Assembly: GCF_020216065.1 (NCBI RefSeq)
Contig: NZ_JAIWNA010000003.1
Coordinates: 262,882-326,881, forward strand
DNA from: Nocardia rosealba
GTDB lineage: Bacteria > Actinomycetota > Actinomycetes > Mycobacteriales > Mycobacteriaceae
Length of the DNA stretch: 64,000 nt
Direction: 5' to 3'
Shown: positions 55,675 through 63,913 of the stretch, piece by piece
How positions within the stretch are numbered: the first letter of the stretch is position 1
Layout: each line of letters starts with the position of its first letter
Notes under the pieces: generated by a model
Told to the model about the DNA's origin: nothing
Databases searched by the model: none
Seen by the model: only the letters and a program-made list of their open reading frames with translations
Translations under genes and position numbers: made by a program

Positions 55675-57890
55675 CCGAGGTCCTGGGTCGGTGGACCGAA
55701 GACGTCGCGGCGGCCCGGTGGCAGGCCGGCGGAGCGCTTGAGTTCGTCGAGCATGGCCTGCAGTTTGTCCACGTGGGCGGCGGATTCGAGGTCGAAGGCG
55801 CGGTAGGTGCCGGTCACCGTGATGCCTGCCGGGTCGGTGGCCGTGGGGATCGGGGCCGGGCCGAGGTTGTCGTCGGCGCTGGACGAGGTGTGGACCGCGG
55901 GCAGGTCGACCGCCGGGGCGGCGGGTCGGCCGTGCCGGGTCCCGGCCTCGTTGTCCGAGTTGGTGAATCGCGCGGTGTTGTGAGCCGCCTGGGCCGCAAG
56001 CGGACCTGTGTTCGCGTCCTGTCCGCTCGTCCGGCCGGTCTCCTCGGCGCTGTGACCGTGTGGTCGGCTGGATCGCTCGCCCTGGCTGTATCGGCCGTTC
56101 GCCGCTTCGTCGGACGGGCGGGATTGCTCGCCCTGGGTGATGCGGTCCGCCGGCTGGTGCGTGTGGCCGGGATCGCCCGCCGCCGGGGCGGAGTGGCCCG
56201 CCTGATTCGGGTAGTCCGTCGGTAGGGCTGTTGCGCCGGACCGGTCGACGGATTCCGTCGCCGGGCTGGTTCGGTAGTCGGGTCCGCCGACCGACGGCCC
56301 GGACCGAGGTGCCTGCTCGAGGTGCTCCGACGGCACGGTGGCTCGGCCGGCCCCTTCGACCTGGTGGGCCGAATCGGCGACTGGCGGGGCGACCAACCGG
56401 GCGGGGGCTGCCGGTTTTTCGCTGGTGGTCGAGTTGCGAGGCGTGAAGTCGGCGAAGACGGACTCGCCGCGGGAATCCGTGGTGAAGCCGTTGCGGGCGT
56501 GACCGTTTCGCGGCGGGGTGGGAAGGGTCGTCTCCACGTCGTCGTCGAAGGACCACTGGATCCCGTTGGCACTGCCGTTCTTCGGCGCGGACGCCGACCG
56601 ATCGGCGAACCCGTTGAAGGTCGTCCCGTTCGTCGCGACCCGGGCTTCGGCCGCGTGAGCATCTTCGGTCGGGACGATTCCGGCACGATCTTGCTCACTC
56701 GGACTCGAGTGCACACCCGTGCCGTTCACCGGTCCGCGCGCCGAGCTCGCCTGCTGGTCGTCGACGTGACCCGACGCAGGTGCGGCGCGGTGCGCGTCTT
56801 CAGGATCACCGACCCGCTCGCCCGCCGTGCCTGCGTCGAACGAGCTGTGCCGCAGGTCTTCCGATCCGCCGGCGTGTTCGACGGCGGGGCGTTGGTCGGT
56901 TGCGCCGTGGGAGACGGATCCGTTGCGCTGAGCCTGCGGATCGACTCCGTTGGGCGACCAGGTCACATTGCCGGAAGTGGTGTGGCGTTCGGTGCCACGG
57001 GTCTCGGTGGGAACCTTGCCGACCGGGCGGGCGCGTTCGACGCTCGCGAACCCGCCCGAAACAGGCGCGGCCTCCGCATCGTGGCGGCCGAGATCATCGG
57101 TCGAATCCGGGAGCACAACAGCACGATTCGCGGCGAGACCGACCCCTTGCGCCGCGATGTCGTCCGCCACCCCACGCGCAGGCGTCTCCCGCTCCGGCTG
57201 CGCGGGCAGTCGGCCGTTCACCCGCTGCGCATTCGGGACGGCTTCCCGCACAGTCGCTTCCGGCGCATGCGCACCGTTCACCTTCGGTCGCTGTGCGGTG
57301 TCACCGCGCGCACCGTTCGACGCACGGGCCGCCTGGGGTTCAGGATCGCCGAGCCCCGGCGACTGGACCGCGAACGCGGCGGTACGAGGCTCACCCTCCT
57401 CGTGCTGCGCGGCCCGACCACGTTCGCCCGCAACCACACCGCTGTGCGGTTCGGTCGTCGCGCGAGGGACAGGGGGAGAGGTGATGGGCCAGGTGGGATC
57501 GCCGAGGTGGTCGGGGACCGAGCGGCTCGACTGACGACGCTCCAGCGGTGGCCGGGTGGCTTCCTCGTGGGCGGCGGCCCGCTCGGCGGCCTCGCGGACT
57601 TCCCGTCTGCTGCGCCCGCGGGCGGGCGGTGGGGCCGGATCGTCGCCGCCGTCGAGCGCGTCGAGCCGGGCACTGAGCCGGGAAATGTCCTGTGACGCAT
57701 GGAAAGCCCAGGCTTCGAGGCGGCGGATGCGCAGCTGGTCGGGCACGTCCTCGTCGTCACCGGGGAAGCCGGGGACCTCCTGGGCGACGCGCGCGGCGAC
57801 GACATCGAGCTTCTCGCTGACCTCACGCAGCGCCGCGGCGATATTCGCCAGCATCGACCCGATGGTTTCGTCGTGCTCAGCGTGGTTCAT
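55671..57890 (-). CDS. Large disordered protein with conserved-looking ends
   Basis: 739 residues from ATG 57890. The first ~90 residues are helical (ETIGSMLANIAAALREVSEKLDVVAARV, then LRIRRLEAWAFHASQDISRLSARLDALD), suggesting a coiled coil. About 590 residues of Pro, Ser, Thr, Gly, Asn and Asp-rich low-complexity sequence follow, and the last ~50 residues are ordered again (GTYRAFDLESAAHVDKLQAMLDELKRSAG). No signal peptide or membrane span is seen. I do not recognise the family. The shape resembles a cytoplasmic scaffold or tether with two folded ends. Confidence 0.75.
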   Translation of the reverse strand: MNHAEHDETIGSMLANIAAALREVSEKLDVVAARVAQEVPGFPGDDEDVPDQLRIRRLEAWAFHASQDISRLSARLDALDGGDDPAPPPARGRSRREVREAAERAAAHEEATRPPLERRQSSRSVPDHLGDPTWPITSPPVPRATTEPHSGVVAGERGRAAQHEEGEPRTAAFAVQSPGLGDPEPQAARASNGARGDTAQRPKVNGAHAPEATVREAVPNAQRVNGRLPAQPERETPARGVADDIAAQGVGLAANRAVVLPDSTDDLGRHDAEAAPVSGGFASVERARPVGKVPTETRGTERHTTSGNVTWSPNGVDPQAQRNGSVSHGATDQRPAVEHAGGSEDLRHSSFDAGTAGERVGDPEDAHRAAPASGHVDDQQASSARGPVNGTGVHSSPSEQDRAGIVPTEDAHAAEARVATNGTTFNGFADRSASAPKNGSANGIQWSFDDDVETTLPTPPRNGHARNGFTTDSRGESVFADFTPRNSTTSEKPAAPARLVAPPVADSAHQVEGAGRATVPSEHLEQAPRSGPSVGGPDYRTSPATESVDRSGATALPTDYPNQAGHSAPAAGDPGHTHQPADRITQGEQSRPSDEAANGRYSQGERSSRPHGHSAEETGRTSGQDANTGPLAAQAAHNTARFTNSDNEAGTRHGRPAAPAVDLPAVHTSSSADDNLGPAPIPTATDPAGITVTGTYRAFDLESAAHVDKLQAMLDELKRSAGLPPGRRDVFGPPTQDLG

Positions 57891-58010
57891 GCACACCCTA
57901 CTTCCGGTGGACGGCGAGCGTGCCCGCCTCGGCCGCCTGCGATCATATCCACCGGTGCCCGCCGACGCGTTGTAGTGATCCTCGGCCGGTGCGCCAGGCG
58001 ACGCGCCGAA

Positions 58011-58154
58011 CCTTTTCGTAATCGGGACGAAAAGGACCGGCAACCCGGCCGGTCTGTGTATCGAAATGATCAAGATCTTCGCCGGTCCGTGCGACGTTGG
58101 CACAATGAAAGGGCTTGATATACAAGCAATGTCGTCGTTGTGATCTCGATCACC
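58011..58154. promoter_or_regulatory. Stacked regulatory signals upstream of the CoiA-like gene
   Basis: The 383-base gap 57891-58273 between divergent genes contains four signals. CCTTTTCGT (58011-58019) and ACGAAAAGG (58027-58035) form a perfect 9-bp inverted repeat. TTGGCA (58097-58102), a 16-base spacer and TATACA (58119-58124) form a sigma-70-like promoter for the plus strand. CTTG...CAAG (58114-58126) is symmetric over that -10. TGTGATCTCGATCACC (58139-58154) resembles a CRP/GlxR site just downstream. A ~140-base leader would precede the gene at 58274. Confidence 0.5.
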
Positions 58155-58273
58155 ACACGGCGACGCACCCGAGTGCGGGTCAAGGGGGCTGGCGGCGTGT
58201 CGGCGGCTGCGGGAACCTGAGTGCAGGTCGTGGGCGCGGGGCGTACGGCAGGCCCCGGTGAGGGAGTGATGGT

Positions 58274-59227
58274 GTGAGGACGAAGCGGCGAAGCGACACC
58301 CAGGTGGTGTGCGGACGGCGGGCGCTGCTCGACGAACTCGGGATCTCCGAGGGCGGTCGTCGCGCGGCGCCCGAACGCACCGGATACGGCTGTGGTTGCC
58401 CCGATTGCGTTGCGAAGCAATGGAATACCCAGCGGCTCGAACATTGGATCTGTGGCAGGCTGACGGCGGCGGGCGCCGACGAGGCGCAGGTCGACGCCCG
58501 GGTGGGCGATATCCCCGTCGACATCTACTGGCGCCGTGGCGAGCGGCGCGGCGTGGTCGAGGTGCGCAGCGGCCCCCTCGACATCACCGCCGCCCGCGCG
58601 CACCGAGAACGCCTGCGCGAGGCGGGCATCGATGACGTGCTGTGGGTGGTGCCGCGCGGGTACTGGGTGCCGCTGGTGCCCGCGGTCGGTATCGCCGACT
58701 TCGCGCCCGCCGGTGCCGAATACCGCATCGATCAGGGCATGCTCACCGCCGGTGAGTCCGGTTTCGCCGCACCGGTGCGGGCGGGCTGGGCGCTGCGGGA
58801 GTTTCTCGAGGGCTGGGTGGCGGACGACATCGCCTGGGGTCATGTGGATGTGATGAACGGAGGGTGGGCCGAGGTGGGCACCTGGGAGAAGCACACGGCG
58901 GCGCAGGCCGCGATGATCGAACGTCAGCGCAGTCAGTTGCGCGACCAGCGAGTGGAACTGGCGGTGTCGCGACAGGCCGTGCGTGACAAGCAGCGGTTGG
59001 TGACCAGGCTGCATCACCGGATCGAACGTGCGGCCGCTGCGGCCGACGCCCACGCCATCACGCTGGCCGGCCTGCGCAGTGAGCTGGTCGCCCAGCAGCG
59101 GACAGCGGCCGGCCTGCGTGCCACGATCAGCCGGATGGACCGCACCCTAGATCAGTGGCAGTGGCTCACCTGCTGCGCGATGCTGCTGGTTGTCGCGGTG
59201 CTCGCCGGGGCGATGGTGATGCGCTGA
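58274..59227 (+). CDS. CoiA/restriction-fold nuclease-like protein with C-terminal coiled coil and membrane anchor
   Basis: 317 residues. The N-terminal part has a Cys cluster (GYGCGCPDCVAKQW, Cys40, 42, 45) and a segment like competence protein CoiA: EHWICGRLTAAGADEAQVD, IPVDIYWRRGERRGVVEVRSGPLDITAARAHRERL and DDVLWVVPRGYW. Asp83, Glu96 and Arg98 fit a PD-(D/E)xK-like pattern with Arg in the Lys place. Residues ~215-290 form a coiled coil and the end (LTCCAMLLVVAVLAGAMVM) is a membrane span. Nuclease activity is inferred. AGGGAG precedes the GTG. Its 3' end overlaps the convergent gene by 62 bases. Confidence 0.7.
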   Translation: MRTKRRSDTQVVCGRRALLDELGISEGGRRAAPERTGYGCGCPDCVAKQWNTQRLEHWICGRLTAAGADEAQVDARVGDIPVDIYWRRGERRGVVEVRSGPLDITAARAHRERLREAGIDDVLWVVPRGYWVPLVPAVGIADFAPAGAEYRIDQGMLTAGESGFAAPVRAGWALREFLEGWVADDIAWGHVDVMNGGWAEVGTWEKHTAAQAAMIERQRSQLRDQRVELAVSRQAVRDKQRLVTRLHHRIERAAAAADAHAITLAGLRSELVAQQRTAAGLRATISRMDRTLDQWQWLTCCAMLLVVAVLAGAMVMR

Positions 59228-60371
59228 GCCGCATCGGCAACCGGTCGAACTGCCAGTCGTTGCGCAGTACGAGGGCGGCCAGGTCGAGCAGGTCCAGGCC
59301 GGTCTCGGTGAGCACGGCGGCGAGGGCGACCCGGTCGTAAGGGCTGGTGGCCAGGTCGGTGGCGATGCGCTGTTCGGCGGCCGCGTCGACGGTGTGGGTG
59401 CGCAGTTGCGCGGTGCCGATCGCGCTGCCGGTCCAGGTGAGCGCACCCCAGCCGCGTTCGTGGGCGTGGGCGCGCATCAGTTCGGCCTGAAGCCTGTTGT
59501 GGTGGAACATGGTCCGGCCGAGTGGCACCACATCGATCAGCACCGTCCGGCCGTCGGTGAGCCGGGCGGCGACCGAGGGATAGTGCACGTGGTTCTCGCC
59601 CGCGAACGTGTAGGTGAGGGCGGCGGGTTCCTCCTGGAATGCCGCGACGGCCGGGCTGGCGTCGAGCGTGCGCAGCAGGCGGGCGACCAGCGCCGAGTCG
59701 TAGGCGACGTCGCGCCCGGCCTTGGCCAGGTAGAACCGGCCGCGCCCGTCGTCGTCGGCATCGGCCACCCGCGCCGAGACGGTGGGCAACGGGGCGGGGG
59801 AGCCGTCCGGCCAGTCGGTCCCCGCGAGCACCGCGTCCAGGTCGTCGACGTCGTCGTCCGGGGCGTGCAGTTTGGCGAGGATGCTCGCGGTCTTCTTCTG
59901 CCAGCCCAGGATTCGCTGCATGACATAACCGGCGACCCGCCGCGCGTCGGTCTGGTCGTGTCCGGCCAGGCGCAACTTCAGATACGACCACTCCATGGCG
60001 ACCAGGTCGGTGTCGGTCGCGTAGGTCTCGGTGAGCAGGGTGCGTACCAGGCGCAGATCGCCTGCCTCACGCGGATATCGGTGGGCGAACACCTCGGCGG
60101 AGCGGTGTCCGGATCGGGTGGCCTCGCGCAGGATGCGCCCGATCGCCTTGGTGTAGAGCTGACGGGCCCGGTCGCGGGCGAGGTCGTAGCGGGCGCCGAC
60201 GCGGGTGAGGGTTTCCGGGCGCTGCCCGCCGATGCCCAGGCGCAGCCCGACCACCCGCGCCTCGCGTGCCGCGCGTTCGGCGTGGTCGACGAGCAGTTCG
60301 CCGACCAGCTCGTCGAGCTCCTCGAGCTCGAACGAGACGTCGGCGGCGATGTCGTGGCCCGGTTCTCTCAT
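59166..60371 (-). CDS. Sigma-region-4-like HTH protein with degenerate TnsA-like C-terminal domain
   Basis: 401 residues. Residues ~15-100 hold GIGGQRPETLTRVGARYDLARDRARQLYTKAIGRIL, matching the sigma-70 region 4 helix-turn-helix layout. A middle helical part (~100-190) follows, then a segment (~215-330) that resembles TnsA/PD-(D/E)xK nucleases in outline: SALVARLLRTLDASPAVAAFQEEPAALTY, HYPSVAARLTDGRTVLIDVVPLG and NRLQAELMRAHAHERGWGALTWTG. The expected acidic and Lys residues are mostly missing, so it is probably not catalytic. Both this reading and the function are uncertain. Confidence 0.7.
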   Translation of the reverse strand: MREPGHDIAADVSFELEELDELVGELLVDHAERAAREARVVGLRLGIGGQRPETLTRVGARYDLARDRARQLYTKAIGRILREATRSGHRSAEVFAHRYPREAGDLRLVRTLLTETYATDTDLVAMEWSYLKLRLAGHDQTDARRVAGYVMQRILGWQKKTASILAKLHAPDDDVDDLDAVLAGTDWPDGSPAPLPTVSARVADADDDGRGRFYLAKAGRDVAYDSALVARLLRTLDASPAVAAFQEEPAALTYTFAGENHVHYPSVAARLTDGRTVLIDVVPLGRTMFHHNRLQAELMRAHAHERGWGALTWTGSAIGTAQLRTHTVDAAAEQRIATDLATSPYDRVALAAVLTETGLDLLDLAALVLRNDWQFDRLPMRLSASPSPRRAPRQPAASRSR

Positions 60372-60410
60372 GATCGCGTCAGCGTAGCGGCGAACACCGA
60401 CAATGTTGCG

Positions 60411-61484
60411 TCACAGCGACGTCAGGTACTCGCTGTAGAACAGGCACAGCCCCGTCGCCGAGGCGATGCCCGCCAGTACCCAGAACCGGATGATGACCGC
60501 CGTCTCCGGCCAGTTGTCGAGTTCGAAATGGTGGTGGAACGGCGCCATCCGGAACAGCCGGGTGTGGGTGGTGCGGAAGACGACGATCTGCAGCACCACC
60601 GACATGATCTCGGCGACGAACAGTCCACCGAGCACCACCGCGAGCAGTTCGGTGTGGCTGGTGATCGACAGCCCGGCCAGCAGACCGCCGAGGCCGAGGG
60701 ATCCGGTGTCGCCCATGAAGATCTTGGCGGGCGCGGCATTCCACCACAGGAACCCGACACAGGCCGCCGCTCCCGCCGCGCTCACCATCGCCAGGTCCAG
60801 CGGGTCGCGGACGGTGTAGCAGGCGCGGCCGGGGGTGATCTCGCAGGAGTGGTCGTACTGCCACAGCGTGATCACCACGTAGGCGCCGAGGGTCAGGGTC
60901 ATCGACCCGGCGGCCAGCCCGTCGAGCCCGTCGGTGATGTTCACCGCGTTCGACCAGGCGACCACCAGCAGCACCACGAACAGCACGAAGAACAGCGACG
61001 CGAAGGTGATGGTCGGGATGTCACGCACATATGACAGGTTGCGGCCTGCCGGAGTGAGTCCGGTGGCGCCGGGGAAGCGCAGCACCAGCACCGCGAACAC
61101 GACCGCCGCCGAGATCTGCCCCAGATATTTGCCCGCCGCGGTGAGCCCGAGATTGCGGTGTTTGCGCAGTTTGATCGAGTCGTCGAGGAAACCGACCACG
61201 CCGAGCGCCGAGGCGAGCAGCAACACCAGAACGCCCGACGCGCTGGGACCCGGTGCGTCCCACAGTGTTCCGATCAGATGCGAGCCCAGGTAGCCGCCCC
61301 ACACGCCCGCACCGATGGCGAGACCACCCATCGTCGGTGTGCCGCGTTTGGTGTGGTGGCTGGCGGGCCCGTCGATCCGGATCTCCTGCCCGAAACCGCG
61401 CCGCGCGAACACCCGGATGAGCACGGGGGTGAGTGTGATGGTGATGAAGAGGGCGATGCCCGCCGACAACAGGATCTGTCTCAC
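60411..61484 (-). CDS. mraY: Phospho-N-acetylmuramoyl-pentapeptide-transferase MraY
   Basis: 357 residues with ten membrane spans. Active-site segments are intact: [14 protein letters not shown] (Asp-Asp), [36 protein letters not shown] and [11 protein letters not shown]. It transfers phospho-MurNAc-pentapeptide to undecaprenyl phosphate, making lipid I. It lies alone, with no mur or fts genes near it, so it may be a second copy beside the one expected in the division/cell-wall cluster. The GTG at 61484 has GGAGGG about five bases upstream. Confidence 0.95.
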   Translation of the reverse strand: MRQILLSAGIALFITITLTPVLIRVFARRGFGQEIRIDGPASHHTKRGTPTMGGLAIGAGVWGGYLGSHLIGTLWDAPGPSASGVLVLLLASALGVVGFLDDSIKLRKHRNLGLTAAGKYLGQISAAVVFAVLVLRFPGATGLTPAGRNLSYVRDIPTITFASLFFVLFVVLLVVAWSNAVNITDGLDGLAAGSMTLTLGAYVVITLWQYDHSCEITPGRACYTVRDPLDLAMVSAAGAAACVGFLWWNAAPAKIFMGDTGSLGLGGLLAGLSITSHTELLAVVLGGLFVAEIMSVVLQIVVFRTTHTRLFRMAPFHHHFELDNWPETAVIIRFWVLAGIASATGLCLFYSEYLTSL

Positions 61485-61585
61485 ATTGCCCTCCGTCCCG
61501 CCTGTTCCGCCAACCGCTGCGGCCCCGGCGGCGCCGTGCCGATCCTAGGGGAGGCCACCGGGTTGCGTCGCCGTAGTGATCGGGG

Positions 61586-62227
61586 TTACAGGCTCTTCGG
61601 ACGCACGGTCATGGTCAGCACGTCCGGGACCGCATCGAAGGCGCGACGTACTTCAACGGCCAATCCTGCGGCGGTGCGGTCGTCGTCGGCGGTCCACGCG
61701 CCGAGCGCGCAGTGGAACGCGGCGACCATGATGTCGATACCGAGGCGCAGATGCAGGGTGCGGTCCTCGTCCACGTCCAGTTCGCGGCGCAACAGGGCGA
61801 CCGCCGCATGACTCGTCCGATCGCAGAATTGCAGGTTGTGCCCCGCCATCGACGGGGTGACGTCGGCGAGGCGATTGCTCAGCGCCGCGCGCCGTGGCCA
61901 GTCGCCGACGGCGACACGGTCGATGGCCGACAGCAACGCGTCCCGGAGCATGAGCAGGAGCTCGGTTTCCCGTGGTTCCCCGCGTTCCAGCTCTTCCAGG
62001 AAGACGAGCCAGACGTCTTGCATCGGCGCCATCGCCACGTCTTCCTTACCTGCGAAGGTGCGGAAGAACGTGCGCTTGGAGATTTCGACGCTATCGCACA
62101 GCTCGTCCAGGGTGACGGCATCGAACCCGCGCTCGGTGAACAGCCGGAGAGCCGAGTCGATCAACGCGTGCCTGGTTCGCAGCTTTTTCCGTTCGCGCAG
62201 CGGCAACTCGTCGATCGCTACGTCCAT
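61586..62227 (-). CDS. TetR-family transcriptional regulator
   Basis: 213 residues. The HTH is around 30-60 (VTLDELCDSVEISKRTFFRTFAGKEDV), preceded by RERKKLRTRHALIDSALRLF. The C-terminal domain carries LRLGIDIMVAAFHCALGAW. It is divergent from the oxidoreductase gene at 62342, and the 114 bases between contain a TGCCAC-based operator cluster, so it probably represses that gene and itself. Confidence 0.92.
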   Translation of the reverse strand: MDVAIDELPLRERKKLRTRHALIDSALRLFTERGFDAVTLDELCDSVEISKRTFFRTFAGKEDVAMAPMQDVWLVFLEELERGEPRETELLLMLRDALLSAIDRVAVGDWPRRAALSNRLADVTPSMAGHNLQFCDRTSHAAVALLRRELDVDEDRTLHLRLGIDIMVAAFHCALGAWTADDDRTAAGLAVEVRRAFDAVPDVLTMTVRPKSL

Positions 62228-62257
62228 CCTGTCAGCTTAGCGGCGACCTCCACTGTA

Positions 62258-62323
62258 TGCCACTTGACAGCAATTGCCACTCGGTGGCACTTTTGCTTCG
62301 CGGCTGATCTGCCGTGTTGCCAC
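62258..62323. promoter_or_regulatory. TGCCAC operator cluster between TetR and oxidoreductase genes
   Basis: A palindrome TGCCAC-TCG-GTGGCA spans 62275-62289. Further TGCCAC half-sites occur at 62258-62263 and 62318-62323. A -35-like TTGACA lies at 62264-62269 inside the cluster, so a bound repressor would block the promoter. Confidence 0.6.
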
Positions 62324-62341
62324 AAGATTGAGGTCCTGAAT

Positions 62342-63271
62342 ATGCGAGCACTGCTGGTCGACCGTTCCGCCCCCGCCGGACTCCGCCTCGGGTCGGCCCC
62401 GGACCCCGAGCCTGCCCCGAATCAGGTGTTGGTGCGGGTTGCCGCGACGTCGTTGAACCACGGCGAGGTGACGCATCTGGTTCCCGGTGCCGATGCGGGC
62501 ACGGTTCTGGGTTGGGATGCTTCCGGGGTGGTCGAGCGTGCCGCCGCCGATGGGTCGGGCCCGGCTGTGGGCACGCGGGTGGTCACACTCGGACTGGCCG
62601 GTGCCTGGGCCGAATTGCGTGCTGTGGATACCGAACTGGTGGGCGTCGCACCGGTAGGTGCCGACCTCGCGGCCCTCAGTACCGTGCCGGTGGCGGGCGC
62701 GTCGGCGCTGCGCGCGCTGCACCGCCTCGGTCCGCTGCTGGGGCGCAAGGTTCTCGTCACCGGTGCGTCCGGTGCCGTCGGCCGTTACGCGGTGCAGCTG
62801 GCGCGTTTGGGTGGTGCGGAGGTCGTCGCGATGACCTCGAACCCGGATGTGTATGGCGACAGCATGCGGGAGCTCGGTGCCGGGCAGGTGATAGCGGATC
62901 CCGCGGAACTCGATGGTCGCGTCGACGGCGTGCTCGACCTCGTCGGGGGACCGCAGATGGTCGCGGCCTTCGAGTCGCTCGCGGAAGGTGGGACGCTCGT
63001 GTCGGTCGGGCACACCACCGGCGCACCGGAGCAGTTCCCGTTCGGCACCTTCTCCGGCGACGCGGGCAGGCACGACCGCTCGATCGTCACGTTCTTTCTG
63101 CTCGGCTGCCGCGATCTCGGCCGCGATCTCACCTGGCTCGCCGACCGGGTCGCCGCGGGTGTTCTCGACCCGCAGGTCGTCTGGCGAGGCGACTGGTCAG
63201 CCGCGGACGAGGCGGTGACGGCGTTGCGCGATCGCCGACTGCACGGCAAGGCCGTCCTGGAGCTGGGCTGA
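62342..63271 (+). CDS. Zinc-independent medium-chain oxidoreductase (quinone-oxidoreductase type)
   Basis: 309 residues of the MDR/GroES-like family. The N-terminal GroES-like part has VRVAATSLNHGEVTH and GTVLGWDASGVVERAA; the NADPH loop is VLVTGASGAVGRYAVQLARLGGAEVVA, followed by GVLDLVGGPQMVAAFESLAEGGTLVSVG. Cys ligands for catalytic zinc are absent, as in quinone oxidoreductases and enoyl reductases. The ATG at 62342 is the family start. It is probably induced through the divergent TetR protein, a common arrangement for quinone or electrophile stress. Confidence 0.92.
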   Translation: MRALLVDRSAPAGLRLGSAPDPEPAPNQVLVRVAATSLNHGEVTHLVPGADAGTVLGWDASGVVERAAADGSGPAVGTRVVTLGLAGAWAELRAVDTELVGVAPVGADLAALSTVPVAGASALRALHRLGPLLGRKVLVTGASGAVGRYAVQLARLGGAEVVAMTSNPDVYGDSMRELGAGQVIADPAELDGRVDGVLDLVGGPQMVAAFESLAEGGTLVSVGHTTGAPEQFPFGTFSGDAGRHDRSIVTFFLLGCRDLGRDLTWLADRVAAGVLDPQVVWRGDWSAADEAVTALRDRRLHGKAVLELG

Positions 63272-63289
63272 TCGGCCTGCAACGCAAAC

Positions 63290-63321
63290 AAGTCAGGCCC
63301 CCTCAAAAGGGGGCCTGACTT
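63290..63321. terminator. Bidirectional hairpin terminator between oxidoreductase and tRNA-Val
   Basis: AAGTCAGGCCCCC (63290-63302) and its exact complement (63309-63321) form a 13-bp stem with a six-base loop. On the minus strand it begins one base past the encoded CCA of tRNA-Val and is followed by a T-rich tract, so it ends the tRNA operon; it may also stop the oxidoreductase transcript. Confidence 0.9.
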
Positions 63322-63322
63322 G

Positions 63323-63397
63323 TGGTGCGCGATACTGGGATTGAACCAGTGACCTCTTCCGTGTCAGGGAAGCGCTCTCCCGCTGAGCTAATCGCGC
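63323..63397 (-). tRNA. tRNA-Val (GAC)
   Basis: Acceptor stem GCGCGAT/ATCGCGC, D arm with TAGCTCAGCGGGAGAG, anticodon loop CTGACAC with anticodon GAC, T loop TTCAATC, discriminator A, and an encoded CCA (63323-63325). It is the last gene of a minus-strand tRNA run Gly-Cys-Val. Confidence 0.97.
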
Positions 63398-63398
63398 G

Positions 63399-63469
63399 AG
63401 GTGGAGACGGGAATCGAACCCGTGTGCACGGCTTTGCAGGCCGTTGCCTCACCACTCGGCCACTCCACC
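63399..63469 (-). tRNA. tRNA-Cys (GCA)
   Basis: Acceptor stem GGTGGAG/CTCCACC, anticodon loop CTGCAAA with anticodon GCA, T loop TTCGATT, and discriminator U, the identity base for tRNA-Cys. CCA is not encoded. Only one base separates it from the following tRNA-Val, so the two are processed from one transcript. Confidence 0.97.
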
Positions 63470-63514
63470 GCGCAAAGGAGGATGGCATATTACTAGTGCC
63501 TAACCTACCTCTCG

Positions 63515-63586
63515 AGCGGATGACGGGATTCGAACCCGCGACCCTCACCTTGGCAAGGTGATGCGCTACCACTGCGCTACATCCGC
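63515..63586 (-). tRNA. tRNA-Gly (GCC)
   Basis: Acceptor stem GCGGATG/CATCCGC, anticodon loop TTGCCAA with anticodon GCC, T loop TTCGAAT, and discriminator U. CCA is not encoded. It is the first gene of the minus-strand run; its promoter lies about 60 bases upstream. Confidence 0.97.
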
Positions 63587-63646
63587 ATTCACACTTCCAG
63601 AGGAGCTCGTCCCGGGGGCCTTGCTGCTCTCCGTGGTGCGATGAGA

Positions 63647-63676
63647 ACATTAGCCGACGCGCGGCGAAGACTACAA
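63647..63676 (-). promoter_or_regulatory. Promoter of the tRNA-Gly-Cys-Val operon
   Basis: On the minus strand TTGTAG (63671-63676), an 18-base spacer and TAATGT (63647-63652) make a SigA-type promoter, giving a leader of about 55 bases before tRNA-Gly. The same GCTAATGTT string occurs in the opposite promoter. The 327-base gap 63587-63913 holds both promoters and no gene. Confidence 0.6.
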
Positions 63677-63835
63677 ATCGCCTGGTTAAACGGCATAAAT
63701 GTGAATTACACGCGTGTTGTCCGTTGGCGCCCCGGTGTCCGTTGGTCGAACTTCGGGTGCCGCGCCACGCGGGTGCGTTCCGGTCCCTTCCTTCTACCGG
63801 GCCCGCCGCCCCGAACTTCCCGTTCACAAGGCGAT

Positions 63836-63866
63836 TTGGTGTCTCCCGGGTACCCCGTGCTAATGT
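63836..63866 (+). promoter_or_regulatory. Promoter of tRNA-Val (CAC)
   Basis: TTGGTG (63836-63841) and TAATGT (63861-63866) are 19 bases apart; TGC immediately before the -10 gives an extended -10 (TGCTAATGT). The predicted transcription start is about 40 bases before the tRNA. Confidence 0.5.
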
Positions 63867-63913
63867 TTCGTCTCGTTCGAGAGGCCGCACAAACAGCCCC
63901 TCGCAACCATCCC

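Noticed and set aside
56322..57695. A 457-codon plus-strand frame across the large disordered gene
   Set aside because: Arg/Gly-rich antisense translation of low-complexity sequence; no start signal. The minus-strand frame is longer and has ordered ends.
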